Positions 23,394 through 31,676 of a DNA stretch of 37,000 nucleotides are shown piece after piece. The first letter of the stretch is position 1. Each line of letters starts with the position of its first letter. Below the pieces are notes generated by a model. The model searched no databases. It saw only the letters and a program-made list of their open reading frames with translations, and was not told where the DNA came from. Both the position numbers and the translations under genes were made by a program. The stretch comes from Acetobacteraceae bacterium (GTDB lineage Bacteria > Pseudomonadota > Alphaproteobacteria > Acetobacterales > Acetobacteraceae), in the NCBI GenBank assembly GCA_030041375.1, contig JASHOA010000047.1:1-37000 (forward strand), written 5' to 3'.

Positions 23394-23512
23394 TGTCCGG
23401 TATGAGGGCGGATGGCGCAATCCGCTGCTCTCAATTATCGTGGCTGCGAACGCGGCGGAGAGATCAAGGTGCCTGGGCGCCGGCCCCGCCCGGAACCGAA
23501 GGGGGAACGACC

Positions 23513-24748
23513 ATGACAGTCCGACGACGCACCGCGCTCACAGGGCTCGGGGCCACGCTCGCTGCACCGTTCATCATGCGCCACGCCGCGCTCGGCGCCG
23601 ATCCGATCGTGGTGGTCGGCATCCACGACGCCTCGGGCGGGCTCGACATCTACGGCAAGCCGATGATCGCCTGCCTCGATTTCGCGGTCGATGAGTGCAA
23701 CGAAGCGGGCGGGCTGCTCGGCCGCCCGATCAAGCTCATCAACTACGATCCGCAGTCGAACATCCAGCTCTACACCCAGTTCGCGACCGAAGCGGCGACC
23801 AGGGACCGCGCGGCGGTGGTGCATGGCGGCATCACCTCGGCCTCGCGCGAGGCGATCCGGCCGATTCTCGATCGTTACCGGACGCTCTATTTCTACAACA
23901 CCCAGTACGAGGGCGGCGTCTGCGACCGCAACTGCTTCTGCACCGGCTCGACCCCGGCGCAGAACGTGAACAAGGTGGTTCCGTATGTCCTGAAGAACTG
24001 GGGCAAGAAGATTTACGTCCTGGCCGCCGACTACAATTACGGCCAGATCACCAGCAAATGGGTGGTCAAGTACGCCCGCGACGGCGGCGGCGATGTCGTT
24101 GCGGTTGACTTCTTCCCACTCAACGTGACGGATTTCGGCCCCGCGATCCAGAAGATCCAGGCCGCCAAGCCGGACGTCATCATGTCCGCCCTGGTCGGCG
24201 GCGCCCACATCTCGTTCTATCGCCAGTGGGCGGCGGCGGGGATGAAAAACCGCATCCCGATGGCCTCGACCACGTTCGGAGTAGGCGACGAGAGCCTGGT
24301 GCTCTCGCCCGAGGAGGGCAACGGCATCGTCGCTGCGTTCAGTTATTTCCAGGAGGTCGATACGCCGGCGAACAAGGCGTTCCTCGAAAAGTTCCATGCC
24401 AAGATGGGCCCGAACGCGCCCTATCTCGGCGGCGAGCTGGCGATGCGCACTTATGTCGGCTTCAATCTCTGGGCGGAGGGCGTGCGCAAGGCGAAGACGA
24501 TCGAGCGCATGCAGGTGATCGAGGCGCTGGAGAGCGGCATCACGAACGACGGCCCGCCCGGCAAGACGGTGATCGACGGCCAGACCAACCACTGCTCCCT
24601 GAACGTTTATCTGGCGGTCTGCCAGGATCACGGCTTCAAGGTGCTGCAGAGCTTCGCCGACCAGCCGCCGTCCGATACGCAGTCGGTCTGCAACCTGATC
24701 AAGTACCCGAACACCAACAAGCAGTTCGTGATCGACGTCAAGCTCTGA
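23513..24748 (+). CDS. Urea/short-chain amide-type ABC importer binding protein (UrtA/FmdD-like)
   Basis: A 411-residue binding protein of the branched-chain-amino-acid fold (Peripla_BP_5). The N-terminus MTVRRRTALTGLGATLAAPFI is a Tat-like signal. UrtA/FmdD marks follow: GLDIYGKPMIACLDFAVDECN, EAGGLLGRPIKLINYDPQSN and YNTQYEGGVCDRNCFCTGST, a segment I associate with amide/urea binding proteins rather than leucine-binding ones. ATG 23513 is preceded by GGGGGAA and starts exactly at the signal. It heads a complete five-gene importer followed by an amidase. Together these suggest uptake of an amide or urea-like compound that is then hydrolysed. Confidence 0.9.
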   Translation: MTVRRRTALTGLGATLAAPFIMRHAALGADPIVVVGIHDASGGLDIYGKPMIACLDFAVDECNEAGGLLGRPIKLINYDPQSNIQLYTQFATEAATRDRAAVVHGGITSASREAIRPILDRYRTLYFYNTQYEGGVCDRNCFCTGSTPAQNVNKVVPYVLKNWGKKIYVLAADYNYGQITSKWVVKYARDGGGDVVAVDFFPLNVTDFGPAIQKIQAAKPDVIMSALVGGAHISFYRQWAAAGMKNRIPMASTTFGVGDESLVLSPEEGNGIVAAFSYFQEVDTPANKAFLEKFHAKMGPNAPYLGGELAMRTYVGFNLWAEGVRKAKTIERMQVIEALESGITNDGPPGKTVIDGQTNHCSLNVYLAVCQDHGFKVLQSFADQPPSDTQSVCNLIKYPNTNKQFVIDVKL

Positions 24749-24758
24749 GGTCCCGGCC

Positions 24759-25625
24759 TTGGACCTTGCGTTTGCGGTGTTTCTGCAGGTGGCGACCGGC
24801 GTCGCCACCTTGCTGATCATCAGCCTCGGACTGGCGGTGATTTTCGGGATGATGCGCGTCATCAACCTCGCGCACGGCGAGTTCCTGATGCTCGGCGCCT
24901 ACAGCGCCATCATCTCGGTGCGGGCAGGGCTGAACATCTGGCTGGCGATGCTGGTGGTCGCCCCGATCGTCGTCGGCGCGATCGGGGCCGCCGTCGAGCG
25001 CGTGCTGATCCGCGGGCTCTACGGGCGAGTGCTCGATACGATGCTGGCGACCTGGGGCCTCTCGCTCGCCCTGATCGGGATCGTGACGATGATCTTCGGC
25101 GATTCGGTCAGCGGCTTCTCCGCCCCGCTCGGCAGCATCGCGATCGGCGGCTATCGCAGTTCGAGCTACGGGCTGTTCCTGATCGGCGCCGCGATCGTGC
25201 TGCTCTGTGGCACCTGGGCGGTGCTGCGCCTGACCCCGGCGGGGCTGATCGCGCGCGGCACCATGCAGAACGCGGAGATGGCAGCCGCACTCGGGGTGTC
25301 TCCGGGCCGGGTATATGCGGCGACTTTCACCGCCGGTGCGGCGATCTCCGGCCTTGCCGGGGCGCTGATCGCGCCCTTTTCCGGCGTCGTGCCGACGATG
25401 GGGACGCTCTACATCGCGCGTGCCTTCATCACCGTGCTGACCGGAGGCGCCGCCATGCTGGCCGGCACCCTGTCGGCCTCGGCGCTGCTCGGCTCGGTCT
25501 CGACGCTCGGGACCTACTTCACCACGCCGGTGCTGGGCGAGGTCATCATGCTGGTCGTTGCGGTCCTGCTGCTCCGCCTGTTGCCGCAGGGCATCACCGG
25601 GCGCTTCTTCCGCCGCGCGCTGTGA
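24759..25625 (+). CDS. Urea/amide-type ABC importer permease 1 (UrtB/LivH-like)
   Basis: A 288-residue LivH-type inner-membrane permease. Early sequence GLAVIFGMMRVINLAHGEFLMLGAY is the family hallmark. About eight hydrophobic segments follow, with the coupling region RGTMQNAEMAAALGVSPGRVY. The start is TTG 24759, 8 bases after GAGG that overlaps the end of the upstream gene; no better start keeps the first helix intact. It ends by overlapping GTG 25622 of the second permease. Confidence 0.9.
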   Translation: MDLAFAVFLQVATGVATLLIISLGLAVIFGMMRVINLAHGEFLMLGAYSAIISVRAGLNIWLAMLVVAPIVVGAIGAAVERVLIRGLYGRVLDTMLATWGLSLALIGIVTMIFGDSVSGFSAPLGSIAIGGYRSSSYGLFLIGAAIVLLCGTWAVLRLTPAGLIARGTMQNAEMAAALGVSPGRVYAATFTAGAAISGLAGALIAPFSGVVPTMGTLYIARAFITVLTGGAAMLAGTLSASALLGSVSTLGTYFTTPVLGEVIMLVVAVLLLRLLPQGITGRFFRRAL

Positions 25626-26620
25626 TCCGCCGCTTCCCTTGGGCCGAGATCGTGGTGGCGCTGCTGTTGGCGGCGATCTCGGCGTGGGCGCTGCCCCGCC
25701 TGTTGCCGCTCTACCTTCTCATCAATGCGACGATCTATGTTTCGATGGCGGTGCTGGCGCTCAGCCTCGCATTCGTGTGGGGTTTCGGCGGCATCCTGTG
25801 CTTCGGCCAGACCGCATTCTTCGGCCTGGGCGGCTACACCTACGCCGTCGCGGCGCTCAATCTCACCGGCACCAGTTGGGCGGTGCCGATCGCCGTTGCG
25901 GTGCCGGCCCTGTTCGCCGCGCTCCTCGGCTACCTGATGTTCTTCGGCCGGGTGGGCAATATCTATGTCGGCGTGATCACCTTCGCAGTGACGCTGATCC
26001 TGTTCAACTTCGCCAACTCGACCGCCGGTGCGCAATGGCACATCGGGGCGGCGCCGCTCGGCGGGTTCAACGGCATTCCCTCCACGCCGCCGCTGAACGT
26101 GCCAGGCGAGCCCGGCAATGCGCTGGCACCGGAAGAGATATTCGGTGTCGCTGCAATCTCTCTCGCGCTCAGTTACGTCATTTGCAAGCTCTTGCTGCAC
26201 AGCCGCTTCGGCCGCGCCGCGGTGGCGGTCAAGGAGAACGAGACCCGGGCGGAGCTGCTCGGCTACGACGTCAGGCTCTACAAGCTCGGCGTATTCGCGA
26301 TCGGCGGCGCGATCGCGGGGTTGGCCGGCATGTTGTTCGCCAACTGCGTGTTCGTCAGCCCGACCATGTTCTCGCTGTTCTACGCCGCACAGGTCATCAT
26401 CTGGGTGATGGTGGGTGGCCTGGGCACACTGGTCGGGCCCATGCTGGGCGCGATCGTGCTGCAGATGCTGACGGCGTGGGCGGGAACGCTGAAGGATGTC
26501 AGCCCGAACCTCATCCTCGGCGTGATCCTGATGGCCGCGGTGCTGGTCATCCCGCGCGGCATCCTGCCGACCGCAACCGAGGCGGCGGCGCGCCTTGGCC
26601 GGCGCGGCGCGGCGCGATGA
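25622..26620 (+). CDS. Urea/amide-type ABC importer permease 2 (UrtC/LivM-like)
   Basis: A 332-residue LivM-type permease. Marks are LALSLAFVWGFGGILCFGQTAFFGLGGYTYA near residue 45-75, the coupling loop SRFGRAAVAVKENETRAELLGYDV and the C-terminal segment with GGLGTLVGPMLGAIVLQML. GTG 25622 forms a GTGA overlap with the first permease. Its end forms an ATGA overlap with the ATPase gene. Together with permease 1 it makes the transport channel. Confidence 0.92.
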   Translation: MIRRFPWAEIVVALLLAAISAWALPRLLPLYLLINATIYVSMAVLALSLAFVWGFGGILCFGQTAFFGLGGYTYAVAALNLTGTSWAVPIAVAVPALFAALLGYLMFFGRVGNIYVGVITFAVTLILFNFANSTAGAQWHIGAAPLGGFNGIPSTPPLNVPGEPGNALAPEEIFGVAAISLALSYVICKLLLHSRFGRAAVAVKENETRAELLGYDVRLYKLGVFAIGGAIAGLAGMLFANCVFVSPTMFSLFYAAQVIIWVMVGGLGTLVGPMLGAIVLQMLTAWAGTLKDVSPNLILGVILMAAVLVIPRGILPTATEAAARLGRRGAAR

Positions 26621-27354
26621 CGGCGCTGCTCGCGACCGAGAATCTCTCGATGCATTTCGGTGGCGTGCGCGCCGTGAACGGCGTGAGCCTCGCCATCGCC
26701 GAGGGTGAATTGCGCTGCCTGATCGGCCCCAATGGTGCCGGGAAGAGCACCTTCTTCAAGTGTCTCACCGGCCAGTACAAGCCGACCGCGGGCCGCATCC
26801 GCTTTCGCGGGCGCGACGTCACCGGCTACGACAGCTTCGCCATCGCCCGCCTCGGCGTCGGCATCAAGACGCAGGTGCCCTCGCTGTTCGACGGCCTGGA
26901 CGTGATGGAGAGTGTCCTCCTGGCGCTCAGGCGGCGGCATAACGAAGCGATTGCCCGCTCCCGTGCACTGGCGGTGCTCGATCGGCTCGGCATCGCCGCG
27001 CTCGTGCGGCACGAGGTGGGGCGCCTCGGGCATGGTCAGCGGCAACTGGTGGAACTCGCGATGGTGGTGGCGCCGGAGCCGGACCTGATCATCCTCGACG
27101 AGCCGACCGCGGGCATGAGCGTCGAGGAGACTGCCCGCACCGCGGAACTGATCCGCGAACTGAACCGCCGCCATGCCATCGTGGTGGTGGAACACGACAT
27201 GCAGTTCATCCGCGCGATCGCAAAGACGGTGACGGTGTTCCATCAGGGGTATGTGCTGATGGAGGACAGTGCGGAGCGCGTGCTTGCCGATCCGCGCGTG
27301 CGGGATGTCTACCTTGGAAAAGCTGTCGGTCCGGCCGGGCCGGAGCAGCCATGA
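26617..27354 (+). CDS. Urea/amide-type ABC importer ATPase 1 (UrtD/LivG-like)
   Basis: A 245-residue LivG-class ATPase. Walker A GPNGAGKST is at 37-45, the Q-loop region IKTQVPSLFDGLDVMES near 83-99, the signature LGHGQ at 137-141 (UrtD proteins have LSHGQ, so the signature Ser is replaced by Gly), Walker B LIILDE at 157-162, and the H-loop in VVVEHDM. The LxHGQ form rather than LSGGQ is typical of the UrtD branch. ATGA overlaps join it to both neighbours. Confidence 0.91.
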   Translation: MTALLATENLSMHFGGVRAVNGVSLAIAEGELRCLIGPNGAGKSTFFKCLTGQYKPTAGRIRFRGRDVTGYDSFAIARLGVGIKTQVPSLFDGLDVMESVLLALRRRHNEAIARSRALAVLDRLGIAALVRHEVGRLGHGQRQLVELAMVVAPEPDLIILDEPTAGMSVEETARTAELIRELNRRHAIVVVEHDMQFIRAIAKTVTVFHQGYVLMEDSAERVLADPRVRDVYLGKAVGPAGPEQP

Positions 27355-28049
27355 TCCGGATCCGGGACCTCAGCTCCGGTTATGGCCGGATCGAAGTGCT
27401 GCACGGCATTTCGCTCGAGGCGGCGCGCGGCACCTGCGTCGGCATCCTCGGCCATAACGGGATGGGCAAGACGACGCTGCTGAAGACGGTGATGGGCCTC
27501 ATTCCCGCGACCGGCGGCAGCATCGAGTTGGAAGGCCGGGCGGTCGAGCGCCTGCCGGCGCACCTCAGGGCGCGGGCGGGACTGGGCTACGTGCCGCAGG
27601 GGCGGCAAATCTTTCCCGGCCTCACGGTCAGGGACAACCTGCGCTTTGCCGCCATCGCCTGCCGCGCACCGGCGTCCGTTGCCGATCAGGTGCTGGATGA
27701 GTTCCCCGAACTCGGCCGACTCTTGGATCGGCCGGGTGGCACCTTGTCGGGCGGGGAGCAGCAACTGCTCGCCGTCGCGCGCGCACTCTGCGGCCGGCCG
27801 CGGCTCTTGTTGTTGGACGAGCCGACCGAGGGCATCCAGCCGTCCATCGTGGCCGCGCTGGTCGAGCGGGTCGCAGCACTCCGGCGCGACCGCGGCCTGA
27901 CCGTGCTGCTGGTGGAACAGAACCTGGACTTCATCCACGCTGTCGCCGACCGCGCGCTCCTGATCCAGCGCGGCCGCATCGGCGCCGAGATCGCCCGCGA
28001 AGCCCTGGGCGATCCCGCGCTGGTCGCCGAGTTCATCGGCGTAGCCTGA
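27351..28049 (+). CDS. Urea/amide-type ABC importer ATPase 2 (UrtE/LivF-like)
   Basis: A 232-residue LivF-class ATPase. Walker A GHNGMGKTT is at 34-42, the Q-loop in YVPQGRQIFPGLTV near 80-93, the signature LSGGE at 132-136, Walker B LLLLDE at 152-157, directly followed by PTEGIQPSIV, a run characteristic of UrtE. The H-loop position reads LLVEQNLDF, also usual for this branch. The amidase gene follows 24 bases later with its own Shine-Dalgarno, so importer and amidase form one operon. Confidence 0.92.
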   Translation: MIRIRDLSSGYGRIEVLHGISLEAARGTCVGILGHNGMGKTTLLKTVMGLIPATGGSIELEGRAVERLPAHLRARAGLGYVPQGRQIFPGLTVRDNLRFAAIACRAPASVADQVLDEFPELGRLLDRPGGTLSGGEQQLLAVARALCGRPRLLLLDEPTEGIQPSIVAALVERVAALRRDRGLTVLLVEQNLDFIHAVADRALLIQRGRIGAEIAREALGDPALVAEFIGVA

Positions 28050-28073
28050 GCCGTTTCGTCAAGGGAGGACATC

Positions 28074-29603
28074 ATGCCACTCGGCACAGTCAAGCTGCCC
28101 ACCGTTTCGCAGTTGCGAGAGATCGCCGAAGATCTCGGCTTCAGCATGAGCGAGGCCGATCTCGCGGCGCACCTCGCGACCCTCGGCGGCGCTGTTGCCG
28201 CCTATAATCTCGTCGACCAGATGGCAGACGAAGTGCCGGCCGTCACCTATCCGCGTACCCCGGGGCGGCGCCCGAGCGCGGAAGAGAATCCGTTCAATGC
28301 CTGGTACGTGCGAACCACCGTCGAGGGCGCCCCGTCCGGCAAGCTCAAAGGAAAGAAAATCGCACTCAAGGACAATATCTGCCTCGCCGGTGTGCCGATG
28401 ATGAACGGCGCCTCGACGCTCGAGGGCTACACGCCGGAAATCGACGCCACCATCGTGACGCGCATCCTGGATGCGGGCGGCACGATCGTCGGCAAGACGG
28501 TCTGCGAGTACTTCTGCTTCTCGGGCGGCAGCCATACCAGTGCCACCGGGCCGGTGCATAACCCGCATCGCGCCGGCTACTCGGCCGGCGGTTCCTCGTC
28601 TGGCAGCGGCGCGGTGGTCGCTGCGGGCGAGGTCCCGATGGCGATCGGGGGGGATCAGGGCGGCTCAATCCGCATGCCGGCGTCGTACTGCGGCGTCTAC
28701 GGTCTGAAGCCTACCTGGGGCCTGGTGCCGTACAGCGGCATCATGCCGATCGAACTGACGCTCGATCACACCGGGCCGATGGCCGCGACGGTGGAGGACA
28801 ATGCACTGCTGCTGGAGGTGCTGGCCGGCCCCGATGGCCTCGATCCGCGCCAGTACGGTGCGGCGGCGAAACCGTATCGCCAGGCGCTGGGAAGCGGGGC
28901 AGCGGGCCTTCGCGTCGCGGTGGTCGAGGAGGGCTTCGGCCACCCGCAATCGATGCCGGCATCCGACGCCCTGGTGCGCGAGGCGGCAGACCGCTTCCGC
29001 GGCCTCGGTGCGGTCGTCGAATCGGCATCGATTCCGTTGCACCGCGCCGGGCCCGCGATCTGGCTGCCGGTCGCGGCCGAGGGCGCAACCGTGCAGATGA
29101 TGCACGGCAACGGATTCGGATTCAACTGGCAGGGCCTCTATCTCACCTCGTTGATGGACTTTCACAGCGCCTGGCGCATGCGCGCGGACGAGCTTTCGGA
29201 ATCGCTCAAGAACACGATGCTGCTCGGCCACTATATGACGAGGGTGCATCGCGGCCATTATTACGGCAAGGCGCAGAACCTGGTCCGGCGCCTCAGGGCG
29301 GCCTACGATGCGGTGCTTGCCCGTTACGATCTCCTGCTGATGCCGACCTTGCCGATGCCCGCAACGCCGCTGCCACCTTCCGACGCGCCCATCGAGCTCA
29401 TCATCCAGCGCGCCTTCGAGATGCTGCCGAACACGGCGCCCTTCGATTGCACGCATCACCCGTCGATGAGCCTGCCATGCGGGCTGGTGGACGGCCTGCC
29501 GGTGGGGTTGATGCTGACGGGACGGATGTTCGAGGAGGAAACGATCTACCGCGCCGCCGCCGCGTTCGAGAAGGGCGTGGACTGGAAGACGCTCAAGGCA
29601 TGA
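28074..29603 (+). CDS. Amidase-signature enzyme, nitrile-hydratase-associated amidase type
   Basis: A 509-residue amidase-signature hydrolase that converts an amide to acid and ammonia. The triad is complete and correctly spaced: Lys99 (ALKDNI), Ser174 (AGGSSSGSG) and nucleophile Ser198 (GGDQGGSIRMP). The stretch GGDQGGSIR with YGLKPTWGLVPYSGIM and DHTGPMA resembles the enantioselective amidases found beside nitrile hydratases, but no nitrile hydratase gene is in the window. No signal peptide is seen, so it acts in the cytoplasm on imported substrate. It follows the importer by 24 bases with AGGGAGG before the ATG. It converges with the next gene, leaving only 31 bases between stops. Confidence 0.93.
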   Translation: MPLGTVKLPTVSQLREIAEDLGFSMSEADLAAHLATLGGAVAAYNLVDQMADEVPAVTYPRTPGRRPSAEENPFNAWYVRTTVEGAPSGKLKGKKIALKDNICLAGVPMMNGASTLEGYTPEIDATIVTRILDAGGTIVGKTVCEYFCFSGGSHTSATGPVHNPHRAGYSAGGSSSGSGAVVAAGEVPMAIGGDQGGSIRMPASYCGVYGLKPTWGLVPYSGIMPIELTLDHTGPMAATVEDNALLLEVLAGPDGLDPRQYGAAAKPYRQALGSGAAGLRVAVVEEGFGHPQSMPASDALVREAADRFRGLGAVVESASIPLHRAGPAIWLPVAAEGATVQMMHGNGFGFNWQGLYLTSLMDFHSAWRMRADELSESLKNTMLLGHYMTRVHRGHYYGKAQNLVRRLRAAYDAVLARYDLLLMPTLPMPATPLPPSDAPIELIIQRAFEMLPNTAPFDCTHHPSMSLPCGLVDGLPVGLMLTGRMFEEETIYRAAAAFEKGVDWKTLKA

Positions 29604-29634
29604 GCCGCTCCCGGACCGGCGGCAGATAGCTGCC

Positions 29635-30507
29635 CTACGGGCTGAAGTAGGGGATCTTGGTCGGATCGATGCCCCACGCGGCGGCGAGGTACCGGGTTGC
29701 GAGCCGCTGGAGAGTGCCGTCGTCCTTCAGCGATTGGACGATGTCGTCGAACGCCTTCACATTGGGTGAGCCCTTGGGAAGAATCGCGCCATAGTGCTCA
29801 CCGGTGTGGAACTGGCCGACCACGGCCAATGCGCCATTGGACTTCTCTGCCCACCCCAGCATGTCCGCGGTGTCGTCCATGGCGGCGTCGATCTCGCCGG
29901 CATAGAGGGCGGCGATCATGGCCGGCACATTGGGATAGACCTTCATCGGTTTCGTCGGCTTCAGGACGTTCATGACGAACGTGGCGCCGGTGGTTGCCTG
30001 ATAGACGCCGATGCGCACGTTCCTCACATTCGCATTGTCGATCTCGGTTCCCTTCTTTACCAATATTCCGATATCGGAATCGAAATAGGGAATCGAGAAA
30101 TCGACCGTCTTCTTGCGCGCCTCGGTGATCGAGGCCTGGGAGAGGGTCAGGTCGAAGTTCTTGAAGGCCCCGGAAATGACCTGCGGCCACGAAGCGGTGA
30201 CCACGACGAGCTTGTCGAGCCCGGCGCGCCAGGCAATGTTGGCGGCCATGCAATATTCAAAGCCGTTCCTGACGCTCTCCGGAGTGTCGCCGTTCCACCA
30301 GCCCGGGGATGGCAGATTGGCGCGGACGGTGAGCTGGCCCGGCACCAGCGGGATGATATGCCAGGCACCCTTCTGGCCAGTCACCTTGCAGTCGCCGTAC
30401 TGCTGAGCGGCGGCTTGTCCCATGCAGGCGAAAGCGAGCAGTGCGATGGCCAGGACGGAGCAGCACCATGTCAGACAAAGGCGCGGCGAAAGGCTTCGAT
30501 GCCGCAT
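29635..30507 (-). CDS. Second orphan amino-acid-type periplasmic binding protein (SBP_bac_3)
   Basis: A 290-residue periplasmic binding protein. The signal region is LCLTWCCSVLAIALLAFACMGQAAA, cleaved near residue 34. Mature segments are those of the polar amino acid family: GFEYCMAANIAWRAGL, FKNFDLTLSQASITEARKKTVDFSIPYFDSDIGILV and NVRIGVYQATTGATFV. It is only loosely like the other SBP_bac_3 protein. It has no cognate permease or ATPase in the window. It lies 56 bases downstream of the amidohydrolase pair and is probably the last gene of the acyl-CoA synthetase operon, hence under GntR control. Confidence 0.88.
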   Translation of the reverse strand: MRHRSLSPRLCLTWCCSVLAIALLAFACMGQAAAQQYGDCKVTGQKGAWHIIPLVPGQLTVRANLPSPGWWNGDTPESVRNGFEYCMAANIAWRAGLDKLVVVTASWPQVISGAFKNFDLTLSQASITEARKKTVDFSIPYFDSDIGILVKKGTEIDNANVRNVRIGVYQATTGATFVMNVLKPTKPMKVYPNVPAMIAALYAGEIDAAMDDTADMLGWAEKSNGALAVVGQFHTGEHYGAILPKGSPNVKAFDDIVQSLKDDGTLQRLATRYLAAAWGIDPTKIPYFSP

Positions 30508-30563
30508 GATGATTCTCCCCGGCGGCCCGATTGCTTTTTCTCGGCTCTGGTGCGGCCCGTCTC

Positions 30564-31676
30564 TCAGTTCGCTCCGAACACGGCGCGCGCGTTGTCACGG
30601 AACAGGCGGGACTGCTGATCGGCGCTCAGCCGGACCGGCAGACAGCGCGCCGGATCGTCATAGTCCCAGTGCGGATAGTCGGTGGCGAACATCAACCGAT
30701 CCCAGCCAATCCATTCCATGATGTCCAGCAGATGCGCTCTCACCTCCGGCTCCTCGATCGGCTGGGTGGTGAGCCAGACATGCTGGCGCAGGTACTCGGA
30801 CGGCAAACGCTTCAGCGTCGGGACTTCCTCGCGGATGGACCGCCAGTTCTTGTCGAGGCGCCAGGCCAGGGATGGCATCCAGGCAAATCCCGACTCGATC
30901 AGGATCACGCGCAGGGCCGGGAATCGTTCGAACGTACCCTCGATGACCATGCTGGTCAGTACGGACTGGCAGCACGCGGCGTGGCCCAGCATCTCCTCGA
31001 TGTAGAAGGAAGGCCAGCCGGCGCTCGTCAGCGGCGCGCCACCATAGCCGAAGGCGTGGATGCCGACCGGCAGGCCGGCGCGGATGGCGGCTTCGTAGAT
31101 GGGCCAGTAGCGACGCTGCCCGAGCGGCTCGGCCGTCCGGCTCAACAGAAGGACCTGGGCGAAGCTCGCATCCCCGGCGCGGCGATCGATCTCCGCCGCT
31201 GCGGCTGCCGGCTGCTCGTACGGCACCAGGACCGAGGCCTTGAGCCGCGCATCTTTCGCGCTCCACTCGGCGATCTGCCAATCGTTGAACGCCGTGCACA
31301 AGGCGGCGCTGAGGTCCGGGTTCTGAATGCCGCCCGGATGCGGCGAGATCATGTTGAGAATGCCGAGCTGGACGTTGTTCGGATCGAGGTGCTGCGCCTG
31401 CATGAAGCCGAGATCGCTGCCCGGCTTGCGATGGCCCGGAGGCCAGGCATCCCGGCGATTGGCGCCGGGTGTCCCTTTCGGATAGGCCGGCCCGGTCAGG
31501 CAACCGTGCCGGCGGAGAGGACCGAAGGTATCCAGATGCTTCCGCCAGCGCGGCTCGAGCCACGGATAGACATCCTTGATCGAGTTCGGCGCCGGATGGA
31601 TGTCGCAATCGATGATTGCCATGCCGGCGAGCATCTCGCGGGCAATCGGCATTGGCTGCGAAGTGCTGACGTTCAC
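30564..31676 (-). CDS. Amidohydrolase_2 family protein, paralog B
   Basis: A 370-residue TIM-barrel metal-dependent hydrolase or decarboxylase of the Amidohydro_2 family, which includes ACMS decarboxylase and gamma-resorcylate decarboxylase. The first-strand motif is DCDIHP (Asp25, His27) in place of HxH; a metal-ligand His follows in VGIHAFG and the catalytic Asp in FATDYPHWD. GTG 31676 is chosen because it overlaps the upstream TGA (GTGA), matching the other junctions of the operon; a downstream ATG (MPIAREM) is an alternative. It is clearly paralogous to the preceding gene through the C-terminal two-thirds (RYWPIYEAA, GWPSF, ALRVILIESG). Reaction and substrate are unknown. Confidence 0.87.
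   Translation of the reverse strand: MNVSTSQPMPIAREMLAGMAIIDCDIHPAPNSIKDVYPWLEPRWRKHLDTFGPLRRHGCLTGPAYPKGTPGANRRDAWPPGHRKPGSDLGFMQAQHLDPNNVQLGILNMISPHPGGIQNPDLSAALCTAFNDWQIAEWSAKDARLKASVLVPYEQPAAAAAEIDRRAGDASFAQVLLLSRTAEPLGQRRYWPIYEAAIRAGLPVGIHAFGYGGAPLTSAGWPSFYIEEMLGHAACCQSVLTSMVIEGTFERFPALRVILIESGFAWMPSLAWRLDKNWRSIREEVPTLKRLPSEYLRQHVWLTTQPIEEPEVRAHLLDIMEWIGWDRLMFATDYPHWDYDDPARCLPVRLSADQQSRLFRDNARAVFGAN

Larger units (their letters stand above)
23107..23512. other. 406-bp divergent intergenic region with shared operator
   Basis: This gap lies between the second UbiD (minus) and the amide-type importer (plus). It holds the minus-strand promoter/operator block at 23318-23353, a near-palindrome at 23378-23393 and the GGGGGAA ribosome site before 23513. 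I found no convincing plus-strand -35/-10 pair and no RNA gene. If UbiD begins at 23154 the gap is 48 bases shorter. Confidence 0.6.

Noticed and set aside
29621-29634. GGCAG-ATAG-CTGCC mini hairpin between the convergent amidase and binding-protein genes
   Set aside because: The stem is only 5 bp with no T run; too weak to call a terminator.
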